64,000 nucleotides of DNA from Erwinia persicina (GCF_014838825.1 NZ_JACYMO010000011.1:1-64000); one strand, 5' to 3'. Shown: positions 21,692 through 33,507, counted from the stretch's first letter. Numbers and translations: made by a program. The notes: a model not told the origin generated them from the letters alone.

Positions 21692-22009
21692 ATGGCTGAG
21701 TGGAACGGCGAATATATCAGCCCTTACGCTGAACACGGTAAGAAGAGCGAGCAGGTTAAAAAAATCACGGTATCCATTCCGTTGAAAGTACTGAAAATTT
21801 TGACCGATGAGCGCACGCGCCGCCAGGTTAATAACTTGCGTCATGCCACCAACAGCGAACTGCTGTGCGAGGCATTTCTGCATGCGTTTACCGGCCAGCC
21901 TCTGCCGGATGATGTCGATCTGCGTAAAGAACGCAGTGACGAAATTCCCGAAGAAGCGAAAGCGATCATGCGCGAAATGGGCGTTGATCCTGATACCTGG
22001 GAATACTAG
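21692..22009 (+). CDS. metJ: Methionine repressor MetJ
   Basis: Ribbon-helix-helix repressor that uses S-adenosylmethionine as corepressor and shuts off the met regulon. The 105 residues equal E. coli Met[21 protein letters not shown] holds the DNA-binding beta strand, [20 protein letters not shown] the corepressor and dimer helices. Start at 21692 ([12 protein letters not shown]). Divergent from metB. Its stop codon overlaps the convergent LysR gene by 4 bases. Confidence 0.97.
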   Translation: MAEWNGEYISPYAEHGKKSEQVKKITVSIPLKVLKILTDERTRRQVNNLRHATNSELLCEAFLHAFTGQPLPDDVDLRKERSDEIPEEAKAIMREMGVDPDTWEY

Positions 22010-22881
22010 GCGCTAAACAGCTCGGTTATCCGGTCGAGCACCTGATTCAGTATCGGGTGCCCGGCCTGACCGGGCTGCCAGATAGCCACGATGGTCTGCA
22101 CCATCCCCCTCTCTCCCATCTCCGTTACGATGCGTTCTATTGCCCGATCCTCACTGGTAACGGCATGCACCGGCAGCATTGCCCACCCCTGTCCGCTGGC
22201 CAGCAACGATCTCAGCACTACCCGGTCATTAATAAACTGCACCCGGTCCGCTATCTGAATGCGGCGTGCCAGAGCAGCATCCAGACTATTGTTGGCGATC
22301 AGCTGATTGCAGGAGGCCAGCGTCAGCAGACTGACGGGCCGCAGGCTGAATAAATCCGGGCTGGCATAAACCGCCAGTTCAACACTCCCCATCGCCCGCC
22401 ATTTGAAACGCTCGCTGACCGATTTGTTCACCGGCTGGTAGAGCCCGATATCGACCTCCCCCTTTTCCAGCGCCTGTTCCGCCTGGTGGCGATCCTGATA
22501 ACGCAGATTGAGCTGAATGCCCTGCTGATAAAGTTCTCCTGCCAGCCGGGCCAGCAGGTGGCAAGGCGTAAAAATATCGTAACTCAGGGTCAGCGACTGG
22601 GGCGATGTCGTTTGCTGCTGCAGCGCAATGTGGTTAAACGCCTGCGCCTCGTGGAGAAACAGACGGGCCTGACGATACAGCAGATTTCCACGCTCCGTCA
22701 GTGCGATAGGGCGGCAGTGCCGCTCAAACAGCGCATAGCCCAGATCGAGTTCCAGATATTCCAGCAGCTCACTGACGGTGGTGCGGTCCTTGCCCATTTT
22801 CTTTGCCGCACGAGTAATGCTGCCGCATTCGACGATACTGGCAAACGCTTCTATCTGCACCAGTGAAAAAGAAACTGCCAT
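22006..22881 (-). CDS. LysR-family transcriptional regulator, divergent from an acylase gene
   Basis: A 291-residue LysR protein. The N-terminal winged HTH reads [25 protein letters not shown], followed by the linker helix and a periplasmic-binding-like effector domain. Start at 22881 (MAVSFSLVQ); the open frame extends to 22974 through the intergenic region. I do not recognise a named orthologue. It is divergent from the choloylglycine hydrolase-like gene with 102 bases between, the usual arrangement for a LysR protein and its target, so it probably controls that gene. The effector is unknown. Confidence 0.85.
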   Translation of the reverse strand: MAVSFSLVQIEAFASIVECGSITRAAKKMGKDRTTVSELLEYLELDLGYALFERHCRPIALTERGNLLYRQARLFLHEAQAFNHIALQQQTTSPQSLTLSYDIFTPCHLLARLAGELYQQGIQLNLRYQDRHQAEQALEKGEVDIGLYQPVNKSVSERFKWRAMGSVELAVYASPDLFSLRPVSLLTLASCNQLIANNSLDAALARRIQIADRVQFINDRVVLRSLLASGQGWAMLPVHAVTSEDRAIERIVTEMGERGMVQTIVAIWQPGQAGHPILNQVLDRITELFSA

Positions 22882-22983
22882 GCACTTCCCTGTCTGCCGT
22901 AAGGGGGGATTTCCCCCGGTGAATGACTCTCTCATCCTCGCGCTGCGCGCTACGTTAGCGCTCAGTGAACCCAAAGGAGAAAG

Positions 22984-24075
22984 ATGATGAAAACAACCTT
23001 ATCTACCGTTACCGCCGTGGTCATCGGTGCTGCACTTGGCATCACCGCGACAGGTAGCGCCAATGCCTGCACCCGCGCCTTTCTGAACACCTATCCCGGC
23101 TACCTGGTCAGCGCCCGCAATCTGGACTTCTTCGGCCCGGTTGATCCCTCGCTCATTATCACACCCCAGGGCATCGAACATACCGGCAGTGAGGGCGCTG
23201 ATGCCCTGCACTGGAAAACGCGCTATGGCAGTGTAGTGATTTATGCCGATGGTGTTTTCCCGATGGATGGCATCAATGAAAAAGGGCTGGCGGGTCATAC
23301 GCAGTACTACACCCATGGCCGGCAGGTACAACAGGACCATCAGGATAAGCCGGAGCTGGATAGCCGCGCCTGGCTGAGCTATCTGCTGGACAATTATGCC
23401 ACCGTTGATGAGGCCGTGCAGGGGTTACAAAACGTCAGGCTGGTCGCGAAAAAAATGCCGATCGATTATGCCTCTGACACCAAGCATATCGCCCTGGAGG
23501 ATCGCACCGGCGATTCCGCTATTGTCGAAATCGATAACGGCAAGGTACATATCTACCATAATCGCCGCTATCAGGTGATGACCAACCCGCCGTCCTACGA
23601 CCAGCAGTTAAAAAATCTGGCGGCCTTTCAGTCAGTGGACGCCAGCCATATTCCCGGTACCCAGAGCGCGGAGGACCGCTTCGTAAGGGCCAGTATCGGT
23701 CTGAAAAACATTCCGCAGCCGGACAGTAAAGCGCAGGCCCAGGGCTTTGTGCTGTCGGTGATCAATAATACCGCCTTCCCGATTAATTACCCGGATGCCA
23801 GCGACCCGATGGTCAGAGACATTACCGACGCCTATGCCCGCTACTCAAAATACCCGCAGGAAAATAAAGGGGTGGCGACCTACTGGACCACCCTGGCCGA
23901 TCTCAGCCATGGGGAGTATCACTTCAAGTCGGTCTTCGCGCCTTCAGACGTCATGGTAAACCTGAAAGCGATTAACTTCTCGGTGGGACAACCGGTGAAG
24001 CGCATCGATCATCTGCAAAACTATGCGGAGAAAGGCTGGCAGGGCGATGTCCTCAGATACGCCACCGCATCCTGA
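22984..24075 (+). CDS. Secreted choloylglycine hydrolase / penicillin V acylase family Ntn-hydrolase
   Basis: Linear amide hydrolase of the Ntn superfamily. A signal peptide of 28 residues ends SANA, so cleavage exposes Cys29 as the N-terminal nucleophile, as the family requires. ARNLDFF, with the conserved Arg and Asp, follows. The 363 residues are usual for Gram-negative periplasmic members. Relatives in Pectobacterium and Agrobacterium cleave penicillin V and also N-acyl homoserine lactones, so the substrate could be acyl signals or other amides; this is not settled by sequence. ATG 22987 is better spaced from AAGGAGA than ATG 22984. Divergent LysR regulator upstream. Confidence 0.88.
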   Translation: MMKTTLSTVTAVVIGAALGITATGSANACTRAFLNTYPGYLVSARNLDFFGPVDPSLIITPQGIEHTGSEGADALHWKTRYGSVVIYADGVFPMDGINEKGLAGHTQYYTHGRQVQQDHQDKPELDSRAWLSYLLDNYATVDEAVQGLQNVRLVAKKMPIDYASDTKHIALEDRTGDSAIVEIDNGKVHIYHNRRYQVMTNPPSYDQQLKNLAAFQSVDASHIPGTQSAEDRFVRASIGLKNIPQPDSKAQAQGFVLSVINNTAFPINYPDASDPMVRDITDAYARYSKYPQENKGVATYWTTLADLSHGEYHFKSVFAPSDVMVNLKAINFSVGQPVKRIDHLQNYAEKGWQGDVLRYATAS

Positions 24076-24086
24076 ATCGCAGGCAT

Positions 24087-24115
24087 AAAAAAACCCAGCC
24101 GAAGCTGGGTTTTTT
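24087..24115. terminator. Bidirectional intrinsic terminator between the acylase and rpmE
   Basis: ACCCAGC (24093-24099), loop CGAA, GCTGGGT (24104-24110), with an A-run before and six T after. It can terminate the acylase transcript on the plus strand and rpmE on the minus strand. Confidence 0.9.
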
Positions 24116-24134
24116 CTGACATCTTACAGGGTGC

Positions 24135-24347
24135 TTATTTAGCGCCTGGGATGCTGAAACGCTTGTTGAAGCGATCCACACGACCACCGCTTGCAACATC
24201 ACGCTGCTTACCGGTGTAGAACGGGTGGCAGTTGCCGCACACGTCCAGGTTCAGGTCGCGACCCACGGTAGAGCGGGTTTTGATTTCGTTACCGCAAGAA
24301 CATTTAGCAGTAACTTCGGTGTAATTAGGGTGAATACCTTTTTTCAT
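24135..24347 (-). CDS. rpmE: Ribosomal protein L31 (zinc-binding type)
   Basis: Large-subunit protein L31 that bridges the two subunits. The 70 residues carry the four zinc cysteines C16, C18, C37 and C40 (KCSCG and DVCGNC), so this is the C+ form, which is replaced by a cysteine-free paralogue under zinc starvation in related bacteria. Start at 24347 ([16 protein letters not shown]). Divergent from priA, as in E. coli. Confidence 0.97.
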   Translation of the reverse strand: MKKGIHPNYTEVTAKCSCGNEIKTRSTVGRDLNLDVCGNCHPFYTGKQRDVASGGRVDRFNKRFSIPGAK

Positions 24348-24428
24348 GGGAAAACCTCAGTTAAGGCCGTGTCGCTCTCCCGCGCCAGGATAATTCCTGC
24401 ACCGGCACCACACGAAGATTAATATTAA

Positions 24429-26762
<2,334 letters not shown>

Positions 26763-26968
26763 GGCGTAATCGTTTGCATGGCAAAGATGCGTATTGGATC
26801 GAAAAAAGTCGCACAAGTCACAATTTTTATGCAAATTAAGTAACAGCCCCCCCGCTTATCTGTTAAGAATGCGGGGGTTATCCGCCGTGGACGCGATAAC
26901 CTCAGGTACCGGATATCACTTGTCATTCGTTGTTCAGGCCAGCGCAGACTGGCGTGAGGAGAAAAGCG

Positions 26969-28006
26969 TTGGATCACAATCAAGAGTCAACCGTAGCGAC
27001 CATGAAGGACGTGGCTGAGAAAGCAGGCGTATCAACGGCAACGGTCTCCCGCGCCCTGATGAACCCGGAAAAGGTCTCCGCCGCAACGCGCTATAAGGTT
27101 GAACAGGCAGTGATTGCCGTTGGCTACTCCCCGCATTCGATGACCCGCAGCGCACGGCGCAGCGAGTCCCGTACCGTGCTGGTGATTGTGCCGGACATCT
27201 GCGATCCGTTTTTCAGTGAGATGATTCGCGGCATTGAAGTAGTGGCCGCCGCTGAGGGTTATCTGGTGCTGATCGGTGACTGCGCGCACCAGAATCAGCA
27301 GGAAAAATCGTTCCTCAACCTGATGCTGACCCGTCAGATCGACGGAATGGTGCTGCTGGGATCCAATGTGCCGTTTGAGACCGGTGTCGAAGAACAGCGC
27401 AATCTGCCGCCCATGGTGATGGCGAATGAGTTTGCGCCAGAGCTGGAGCTACCTACGGTTCATATCGATAACCTGACAGCCGCCTTTGAAGCCGTTAATC
27501 ATCTGCAAAAGCTCGGGCATCGCCGCATTGCCTGTATTTCAGGCCCGGAAGAGATGCCGCTGTGCCAGTATCGCCTCCAGGGATACATTCAGGCGCTGCG
27601 CCGCCACGGAATGACTGTCGATCCCACCTATATTGTGCGTGGTGACTTCACCTTTGATGCCGGCTCCCAGGCGATGAAGCATCTGATGACGCTCCCCAGG
27701 CCACCCGATGCCTTATTCTGCCACAGCGATATCATCGCGCTGGGTGCCATGTCGCAGGCAAAAAATATGGGTCTGCGCGTGCCCAAGGATCTGTCGATTA
27801 TCGGTTTTGATGATATCGAGCTGTCGCGCTACAGCGATCCCCAGCTCACTACGGTGGCTCAGCCGCGTTTCAACATCGGTCGTGAAGCAATGCTACTCTT
27901 GCTGGAGCAGTTACAGGGCAGGATGGTGAGTAATGGTTCACGTCTGCTGGATTTTGAGCTGAAAATTCGTGGCAGCACCGCTCCCTCGCTGCGTGATGAG
28001 GACTGA
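26969..28006 (+). CDS. cytR: Nucleoside-responsive repressor CytR (LacI family)
   Basis: LacI-family repressor that, with CRP, controls nucleoside uptake and catabolism and is relieved by cytidine. The HTH is ATMKDVAEKAGVSTATVSRAL at the N-terminus and the core contains LVIVPDICDPFFSE and FCHSDIIALGAM. I chose the TTG start at 26969: it has GAGGAG 7-8 bases upstream and gives the same number of residues before MKDVA as E. coli, for 345 residues in all. The upstream spacer has inverted TTTGCAT / ATGCAAA copies (26773 and 26829) that resemble CytR half sites. A 16-base perfect palindrome (28003-28018) covers the stop codon. Confidence 0.95.
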   Translation: MDHNQESTVATMKDVAEKAGVSTATVSRALMNPEKVSAATRYKVEQAVIAVGYSPHSMTRSARRSESRTVLVIVPDICDPFFSEMIRGIEVVAAAEGYLVLIGDCAHQNQQEKSFLNLMLTRQIDGMVLLGSNVPFETGVEEQRNLPPMVMANEFAPELELPTVHIDNLTAAFEAVNHLQKLGHRRIACISGPEEMPLCQYRLQGYIQALRRHGMTVDPTYIVRGDFTFDAGSQAMKHLMTLPRPPDALFCHSDIIALGAMSQAKNMGLRVPKDLSIIGFDDIELSRYSDPQLTTVAQPRFNIGREAMLLLLEQLQGRMVSNGSRLLDFELKIRGSTAPSLRDED

Positions 28007-28177
28007 CGGGCCCGTCAGCACACCGCGCAAACGCTCATCAGGAAAATCAGTGGATTCTTAGTAAGATCGCCGCTGGTCAAACTTCCGGCCCTTCAGTAAC
28101 ATGGCGGGCACTCATCGGGCACTTATCGTCACGCTTTCAGCCCGATCTTACCTTCATCGATTATTAGCGGAACGATA

Positions 28178-29095
28178 GTGGCACAAAAAGATTATGTAGG
28201 CCGCGGGCGTTCGACAGGGACGCGCAGCAAAAAGACCAACAGTCGCAGCAAGAAGCGCAGCAGTGGATCGGGTGTATCAAAAATCATGATAGTGCTGGCG
28301 GTTGCCGTTCTGGTCACCTTTATTGGTGGGCTGTGGTTTATCGCACACCATAAAAAAGAAGAGACCCCGGTCATCCCGGATCACAAAGCCACCGGTAACG
28401 GCCTGCCCCCGAAACCTGAAGAGCGCTGGCGTTATATTAAAGAACTGGAAAACCGCCAGCTTGGCGTTCCTTCGCCAACCGAACCCACTTCCGGCGGTGA
28501 GGCTCATTCACAGACACAGTTAACCGACGAGCAGCGTCAGCTGCTGGATCAGATGCAGGCAGATATGCGTCAGCAGCCAACGCAGCTTAACGAAGTGCCA
28601 TGGAACGAACAGACGCCGGCACAACGACAGCAGACCCTTCAGCGTCAGCAACAGCAAAGTCAGCAGCTTCAGCAGCAGTCGCGGATGCCGCAGCAGACTC
28701 AGCGCACGCCGCCACCGGTCCAGACACCAACGCAAACGCAGCATACGGCCCCCGTCACATCGGTGACGCGCGAGCCGGTTCGGCCGAAGCAGGAAGTGGC
28801 AGTGCAGCCAAAAGTGGAAACCAAACCGAAAGTTGAAACAAAGCCGAAGGAAGTAGAAAAAGAGAGCACACAGCGCTGGATGGTGCAGTGTGGGTCCTTC
28901 AAAGGTACCGATCAGGCCGAGTCCATTCGCGCTCAGTTAGCCTTTGAGGGATTTGAAAGTCGCATCACTACCGGCGGCGGCTGGAATCGCGTGGTTATTG
29001 GGCCCTATAACAGCCGTAGCGCAGCAGATACGACGCTGAAACGACTGCGTGGTTCCGGCCACTCAAATTGTATTCCTCTTTCCATCGGGGGTTGA
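28178..29095 (+). CDS. ftsN: Essential cell division protein FtsN
   Basis: Late divisome protein that triggers septal peptidoglycan synthesis. Layout: a short basic cytoplasmic tail (1-33), one membrane helix (about 35-55, IMIVLAVAVLVTFIGGLWFI), a periplasmic helical part with the conserved NGLPPKPEERWRYIKELENR, a Gln/Pro-rich linker and a C-terminal SPOR domain (about 230-305, RWMVQCGSF, NRVVIGPY) with the usual cysteine pair. The 305 residues compare with 319 in E. coli; the linker is shorter and contains a small KVETKP repeat. Start is GTG 28178, the form also seen in E. coli. Confidence 0.96.
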   Translation: MAQKDYVGRGRSTGTRSKKTNSRSKKRSSGSGVSKIMIVLAVAVLVTFIGGLWFIAHHKKEETPVIPDHKATGNGLPPKPEERWRYIKELENRQLGVPSPTEPTSGGEAHSQTQLTDEQRQLLDQMQADMRQQPTQLNEVPWNEQTPAQRQQTLQRQQQQSQQLQQQSRMPQQTQRTPPPVQTPTQTQHTAPVTSVTREPVRPKQEVAVQPKVETKPKVETKPKEVEKESTQRWMVQCGSFKGTDQAESIRAQLAFEGFESRITTGGGWNRVVIGPYNSRSAADTTLKRLRGSGHSNCIPLSIGG

Positions 29096-29118
29096 AACCC
29101 TTCAAACCTGCCCCATAT
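29091..29118 (+). promoter_or_regulatory. Sigma-32 (heat-shock) promoter of hslVU
   Basis: GTTGAAA (29091-29097), 13 bases, CCCCATAT (29111-29118), against the sigma-32 consensus CTTGAAA-N13-15-CCCCATnT. The -35 box overlaps the last codons of ftsN. The leader then forms an 8-base-pair stem, CCCCGTAC / GTGCGGGG (29134-29154). A 5' stem-loop is described as stabilising hslVU mRNA in E. coli. Confidence 0.85.
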
Positions 29119-29185
29119 CTGATTGCATCAGTGCCCCGTACAAAACGTGCGGGGTCATCTTCCGACTGCAATAAGGGGTCTGCCC

Positions 29186-29716
29186 GTGACAACAATAGTA
29201 AGTGTACGACGCAACGGCCAGGTAGTGATTGGCGGTGATGGCCAGGCTACCCTCGGCAATACCGTGATGAAGGGCAACGTCAAAAAAGTGCGTCGTCTCT
29301 ACAATGACAAAGTCATTGCCGGTTTTGCCGGCGGTACCGCAGATGCCTTCACCCTGTTTGAACTTTTTGAACGCAAGCTGGAAATGCATCAGGGCCACCT
29401 GGTGAAAGCCGCCGTGGAGCTGGCGAAAGACTGGCGTACTGACCGTATGCTGCGCAAACTGGAAGCCCTGCTGGCCGTGGCGGATGAAAACGCCTCGCTG
29501 ATCATTACCGGTAATGGTGACGTCATCCAGCCAGAAAACGACTTGATTGCCATCGGCTCAGGCGGCCCTTACGCCCAGGCGGCTGCCCGTGCGCTGCTGG
29601 AAAACACCGAGATTGGCGCGCGCGATATTGTGGAAAAAGCATTGGGTATTGCAGGGGATATCTGCATTTATACCAACCACAACCTCACCATTGAAGCATT
29701 ACCTTCTAAAGCGTAA
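29186..29716 (+). CDS. hslV: ATP-dependent protease subunit HslV
   Basis: Threonine protease that forms the proteolytic double hexamer of the HslUV heat-shock protease. From the GTG at 29186 the protein is 176 residues, as in E. coli; removal of Met exposes Thr1 of [10 protein letters not shown], the nucleophile. The proteasome-like [10 protein letters not shown] and [15 protein letters not shown] are clear. AAGGGG lies upstream of the GTG. The open frame begins at 29123 inside the leader. Cotranscribed with hslU, 12 bases downstream. Confidence 0.97.
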   Translation: MTTIVSVRRNGQVVIGGDGQATLGNTVMKGNVKKVRRLYNDKVIAGFAGGTADAFTLFELFERKLEMHQGHLVKAAVELAKDWRTDRMLRKLEALLAVADENASLIITGNGDVIQPENDLIAIGSGGPYAQAAARALLENTEIGARDIVEKALGIAGDICIYTNHNLTIEALPSKA

Positions 29717-29728
29717 GGACCCTAATTT

Positions 29729-31060
29729 ATGTCTGCTATGACTCCGCGCGAAATTGTCAGCGAACTGAACAGATTCATTATCGGCCAGGATGGCGCCAAG
29801 CGAGCGGTGGCTATTGCCCTGCGTAACCGCTGGCGCCGGATGCAGCTGGACGAAGACCTGCGTCATGAAGTGACGCCAAAGAACATTCTGATGATCGGGC
29901 CGACCGGAGTCGGTAAAACCGAGATTGCCCGTCGTCTGGCTAAACTGGCCAACGCGCCGTTCATCAAAGTAGAAGCGACGAAATTCACTGAAGTGGGCTA
30001 TGTCGGTAAAGAAGTGGATTCGATTATCCGCGATCTGACCGATTCAGCGATTAAAATGGTGCGTTCACAGGCGATTGATAAAAACCGCTATCGCGCCGAA
30101 GAGATGGCGGAAGAACGCATTCTTGACGTACTGATCCCCCCGGCAAAAAACAACTGGGGCCAGAATGAAACCGCCGCGGAACCCTCCGCTGCGCGCCAGT
30201 CATTCCGCAAAAAGCTGCGTGAAGGCCAGCTGGATGATAAAGAGATCGAAATTGATCTCGCGGCTGTCTCCGGCGGGGTGGAAATCATGTCTCCTCCGGG
30301 CATGGAAGAGATGACCAGCCAGCTGCAGTCGATGTTCCAGAACCTCGGCGGTCAGAAACAGAAACCGCGCAAGCTGAAAATCAAAGAAGCGATGAAGCTG
30401 CTGGTGGAAGAAGAAGCTGCCAAGCTGGTGAACCCGGAAGAGCTGAAGCAGGAAGCGATTGACGCTGTTGAGCAACACGGCATTGTGTTTATCGATGAGA
30501 TTGATAAAGTCTGTAAGCGCGGCGAATCCTCCGGCCCGGACGTTTCCCGCGAAGGCGTACAGCGCGATCTGCTGCCGCTGGTTGAAGGTTGTACTGTCTC
30601 TACCAAACACGGCATGGTGAAAACAGACCATATTCTGTTTATCGCCTCCGGTGCATTCCAGGTCGCCAGCCCGTCAGATCTGATCCCGGAACTGCAGGGT
30701 CGTCTGCCAATCCGCGTTGAGCTGCAGGCGCTGACGACCAACGATTTCGAGCGCATCCTGACGGAGCCAAGTGCGTCCATTACCGTGCAGTATAAAGCGC
30801 TAATGAACACCGAAGGCGTTGAGATCAACTTCACCCCGGACGGCATCAGTAAAATCGCCGCCGCTGCCTGGCAGGTCAACGAAACCGCAGAAAATATTGG
30901 CGCACGTCGTCTGCACACCGTGCTGGAGCGTCTGATGGAAGAGATCTCCTACGATGCCAGCGACCTGAACGGCCAGTCGATCACCATTGACGCGGAGTAT
31001 GTGGGCAAACACCTGGATGAACTGGTGGCTGACGAAGATCTTAGCCGCTTTATCCTGTAA
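29729..31060 (+). CDS. hslU: HslUV ATPase subunit HslU
   Basis: AAA+ unfoldase that feeds substrates into HslV. The 443 residues equal E. coli HslU. Walker A is [17 protein letters not shown], followed by the pore motif GYVG, the inserted I-domain (about 110-240), Walker B IVFIDEID and the sensor-2 region [14 protein letters not shown]. The C-terminal DEDLSRFIL is the tail that activates HslV. Start at 29729 ([14 protein letters not shown]). Ends just before an intrinsic terminator. Confidence 0.98.
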   Translation: MSAMTPREIVSELNRFIIGQDGAKRAVAIALRNRWRRMQLDEDLRHEVTPKNILMIGPTGVGKTEIARRLAKLANAPFIKVEATKFTEVGYVGKEVDSIIRDLTDSAIKMVRSQAIDKNRYRAEEMAEERILDVLIPPAKNNWGQNETAAEPSAARQSFRKKLREGQLDDKEIEIDLAAVSGGVEIMSPPGMEEMTSQLQSMFQNLGGQKQKPRKLKIKEAMKLLVEEEAAKLVNPEELKQEAIDAVEQHGIVFIDEIDKVCKRGESSGPDVSREGVQRDLLPLVEGCTVSTKHGMVKTDHILFIASGAFQVASPSDLIPELQGRLPIRVELQALTTNDFERILTEPSASITVQYKALMNTEGVEINFTPDGISKIAAAAWQVNETAENIGARRLHTVLERLMEEISYDASDLNGQSITIDAEYVGKHLDELVADEDLSRFIL

Positions 31061-31079
31061 ATCGCTGTCCATAACGAAC

Positions 31080-31103
31080 AGGAGGCTACGGCCTCCTTTT
31101 TTT
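31080..31103 (+). terminator. Intrinsic terminator of hslVU
   Basis: AGGAGGC, loop TACG, GCCTCCT (31080-31097), followed by seven T. It is 20 bases after the hslU stop and ahead of menA. Confidence 0.92.
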
Positions 31104-31226
31104 ATGTCCGAACACTATCCTTGACCAGGATTAACACCTGCCACTGAAAAGCGTCCTACCATGGGGCTGATATCGTGCTGGCACCCGCCACACGCGACCT
31201 GAAGCGGAACGGAGGCGCCACCTCTT

Positions 31227-32153
31227 ATGGAACATAGCCAACTGGCTTCCCCCCCCTCACTGCCCCGGGCCTGGCTGGACAGTTTGCGCCTTCGCACGCT
31301 GCCGCTGGCCTGCGCTTCCGTTATTACTGGCAGCGCGCTGGCGTGGCATCAGGGACATTTTGATCCCGCCATTGCCCTGCTGGCGTTGCTGACCACCATA
31401 CTGCTGCAGATCCTCTCGAACCTGGCCAATGACTATGGCGATGCGCTAAAAGGCAGCGATACGCCGCAGCGTATTGGCCCGCTGCGTGGCATGCAGAAAG
31501 GAGCGATCACGCCGGCACAGATGCGTATTGCCCTGATTCTGACCGTCGGCGTAACGACCGGCTGTGGCCTGTTGCTGATCCTGCGGGCGTGCCAGTCACC
31601 CGCCGACATGCTGGGATTCGTGGTAATGGGCGCGCTGGCAATGGTCGCCGCCATCGCCTATACCGTGGGGAAAAAGCCCTACGGCTATCTTGGGTTGGGC
31701 GACCTCTCGGTGATGATTTTCTTTGGCTGGCTCGGTGTCATCGGCAGCAGCTACCTGCAGACCCACCAGCTTGATACGTTACTGCTGCTGCCCGCCAGCG
31801 GATGCGGCCTGCTGGCCACGGCAGTGCTGAACGTGAATAATTTGCGCGATATTGACAGCGACCGGCAGAACGGTAAGTTCACCCTGGCCGTGCGTCTGGG
31901 AGCAACACGAGCGCGGCGTTACCACGCCGGGCTGCTGATGACGGCCCTGGCCTGCTTTGCGCTTTACAGCGGCGTTGCCGGGCTGCGTCTGCCTGGCTGG
32001 CTGTTCCTGTTAGCGGCACCTCTTCTCTGGCAGCAGGGGCGTTATATTCTGCGGGAAACCAGCGCACTGGCCATGCGTCCGATGCTGGAAAAAACCGTCA
32101 AAACTGCGCTGTTAATCAATGTGCTGTTCGCGGCGGGACTGCTGCTCAGTTAA
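31227..32153 (+). CDS. menA: 1,4-dihydroxy-2-naphthoate octaprenyltransferase MenA
   Basis: Inner-membrane UbiA-family enzyme that attaches the prenyl chain to DHNA, giving demethylmenaquinone for anaerobic respiration. The 308 residues have about nine membrane segments and two aspartate-rich motifs, NLANDYGDALKGSD and NNLRDIDSDRQNGK, that bind the Mg-prenyl diphosphate. E. coli MenA is also 308. Start at 31227, with GGAGG about 11 bases upstream. It stands between hslU and rraA, as in E. coli. Confidence 0.96.
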   Translation: MEHSQLASPPSLPRAWLDSLRLRTLPLACASVITGSALAWHQGHFDPAIALLALLTTILLQILSNLANDYGDALKGSDTPQRIGPLRGMQKGAITPAQMRIALILTVGVTTGCGLLLILRACQSPADMLGFVVMGALAMVAAIAYTVGKKPYGYLGLGDLSVMIFFGWLGVIGSSYLQTHQLDTLLLLPASGCGLLATAVLNVNNLRDIDSDRQNGKFTLAVRLGATRARRYHAGLLMTALACFALYSGVAGLRLPGWLFLLAAPLLWQQGRYILRETSALAMRPMLEKTVKTALLINVLFAAGLLLS

Positions 32154-32260
32154 ACGCGATGTGCTTGACCCATCGCAACTTTTAACAATTGATGATTTTG
32201 CCAACAGCCCCCTTTAAGCGATATACTTATCTCCCCTGTGGCAAACAGACGAAACCCCCT

Positions 32261-32746
32261 ATGAAATACGATACGTCAGAACTGTGCGACATCTATCATG
32301 AAGATGTGAATGTCGTTGAACCGCTTTTCTCAAACTTTGGTGGGCGCACCTCGTTTGGCGGGCAAATCACCACGGTAAAATGTTTCGAGGACAACGGGCT
32401 GCTCTATGATTTGCTGGAGGAGAACGGCCGTGGCCGCGTATTACTGGTGGACGGTGGCGGTTCGGTACGCCGTGCGCTGGTCGACGCCGCGCTGGCCAGG
32501 ATCGCGTTGCAAAACGAGTGGGAAGGCATTGTGGTGTATGGTTCTGTGCGTCAGGTCGACGATCTGGAAGAGCTGGACATCGGTATCCAGGCCATCGCCG
32601 CCATTCCTGCGGGTGCCGCGGGTGAAGGCATTGGTGAAAGCGACGTACGGGTGAACTTTGGCGGTGTGACCTTCTTCTCCGGCGACCACCTTTATGCCGA
32701 TAACACCGGGATGATCCTCTCAGAAGATCCGCTCGACATCGAATAA
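32261..32746 (+). CDS. rraA: Regulator of ribonuclease activity RraA
   Basis: Trimeric protein that binds RNase E and the helicases of the degradosome and dampens mRNA decay. The 161 residues equal the E. coli protein ([42 protein letters not shown]). Start at 32261; the open frame extends to 32189 in the promoter region. Related folds include HMG aldolases, but length and identity fit RraA. Followed by a terminator shared with zapB. Confidence 0.96.
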   Translation: MKYDTSELCDIYHEDVNVVEPLFSNFGGRTSFGGQITTVKCFEDNGLLYDLLEENGRGRVLLVDGGGSVRRALVDAALARIALQNEWEGIVVYGSVRQVDDLEELDIGIQAIAAIPAGAAGEGIGESDVRVNFGGVTFFSGDHLYADNTGMILSEDPLDIE

Positions 32747-32764
32747 AAACGAACACCAAAAAAG

Positions 32765-32786
32765 GGGTGCCTTCGGCACCCGTTTT
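32765..32786. terminator. Intrinsic terminator between rraA and zapB
   Basis: GGGTGCC (32765-32771) and GGCACCC (32775-32781) form a stem, preceded by a run of A and followed by GTTTT. It is placed between convergent genes and can act both ways. Confidence 0.88.
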
Positions 32787-32821
32787 CTGCTTGCTTCCTG
32801 CTTTTTACGCCAGGCGCAGCA

Positions 32822-33061
32822 TTACACCTCTTCCATTTTTCCCAGCAAAGCCCGCAGACGTTCCTGCCAGACGTGCTGTTCTTCCTTCAACTGCTGATTT
32901 TCACGTACCAGCGCATCGCTGCTGCCAGCTGCCTGCTGAACCTGCTGGTTCAGATGACCGTTTTGTTCTTTAAGCTCTTCGATTTCCATCTGCAACAGCG
33001 TGATGGTATCAATCGCCTGCTGCACTTTTGCTTCCAGTTTCTCGAATACTTCAAATGACAT
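32822..33061 (-). CDS. zapB: Cell division factor ZapB
   Basis: Small coiled-coil protein that assembles at the Z-ring through ZapA and links to MatP. All 79 residues are predicted coiled coil ([48 protein letters not shown]). E. coli ZapB has 81. Start at 33061 with GGAGAGG-type sequence upstream on the minus strand. Convergent with rraA and divergent from glpF. Confidence 0.95.
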   Translation of the reverse strand: MSFEVFEKLEAKVQQAIDTITLLQMEIEELKEQNGHLNQQVQQAAGSSDALVRENQQLKEEQHVWQERLRALLGKMEEV

Positions 33062-33377
33062 GTCTGTAACCTCTCCTAATCGCAGCGCGTTGATGATGCT
33101 AGCCGCAGGGGTGAGGAATGAACCGGCATTCCGCGGATAACAACGATGCTTCGATTGTAAGTAGAGCGACCGCTCAAGTCCAGCAACGAACCTTTACAGG
33201 GCGCAGTCTGTAACAATTTTCAGTCTATACCTGGTTTAAGTAACATCTGAAGGGGCAGCTTGTAAGGTGCGGGTTAAAAAATTGCACATTTCACACGCGA
33301 TTAAACGCGCATCAGGTGATTTTCGGAAAGCAAAAACACGCGAAAACGCTCATTTTTATGACACAGAACACAAATAT
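33062..33377. other. zapB-glpF intergenic region, part upstream of the GlpR sites
   Basis: No gene is supported in this part of the 446-base spacer. It must hold the zapB promoter and, toward the right, the start of glpF control. The frame opening at 33316 is an upstream extension of glpF without homology. I could not identify a convincing CRP site by eye. Confidence 0.45.
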
Positions 33378-33417
33378 TGAGTTCGCTATTTCTCGTTTAT
33401 GCTCGTTAACGATAAAT
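33378..33417 (+). promoter_or_regulatory. Tandem GlpR operators of glpFK
   Basis: The 20-mer at 33398-33417 (TATGCTCGTTAACGATAAAT) matches the GlpR consensus TATGTTCGATAACGAACATT at 15 of 20 positions. Directly abutting at 33378-33397 is a weaker copy with GTTCG in the same register. GlpR operators of glpFK in E. coli are also tandem. They lie about 90-130 bases before the glpF start. Confidence 0.7.
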
Positions 33418-33507
33418 TCACATCAGCCCTACATAAGATTGGGCTGGTTCACGGATGAAACAAAACTAAGACCGTTGACAATTAACCTCGCCTTCAGGAA
33501 TTTCATC

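Noticed and set aside
22882-22983. G/C hairpins between the LysR gene and the acylase as a riboswitch or attenuator
   Set aside because: Short stems (GGGGGA / TCCCCC; GCGCT / AGCGC) without conserved blocks or T-run; they may simply be promoter DNA.
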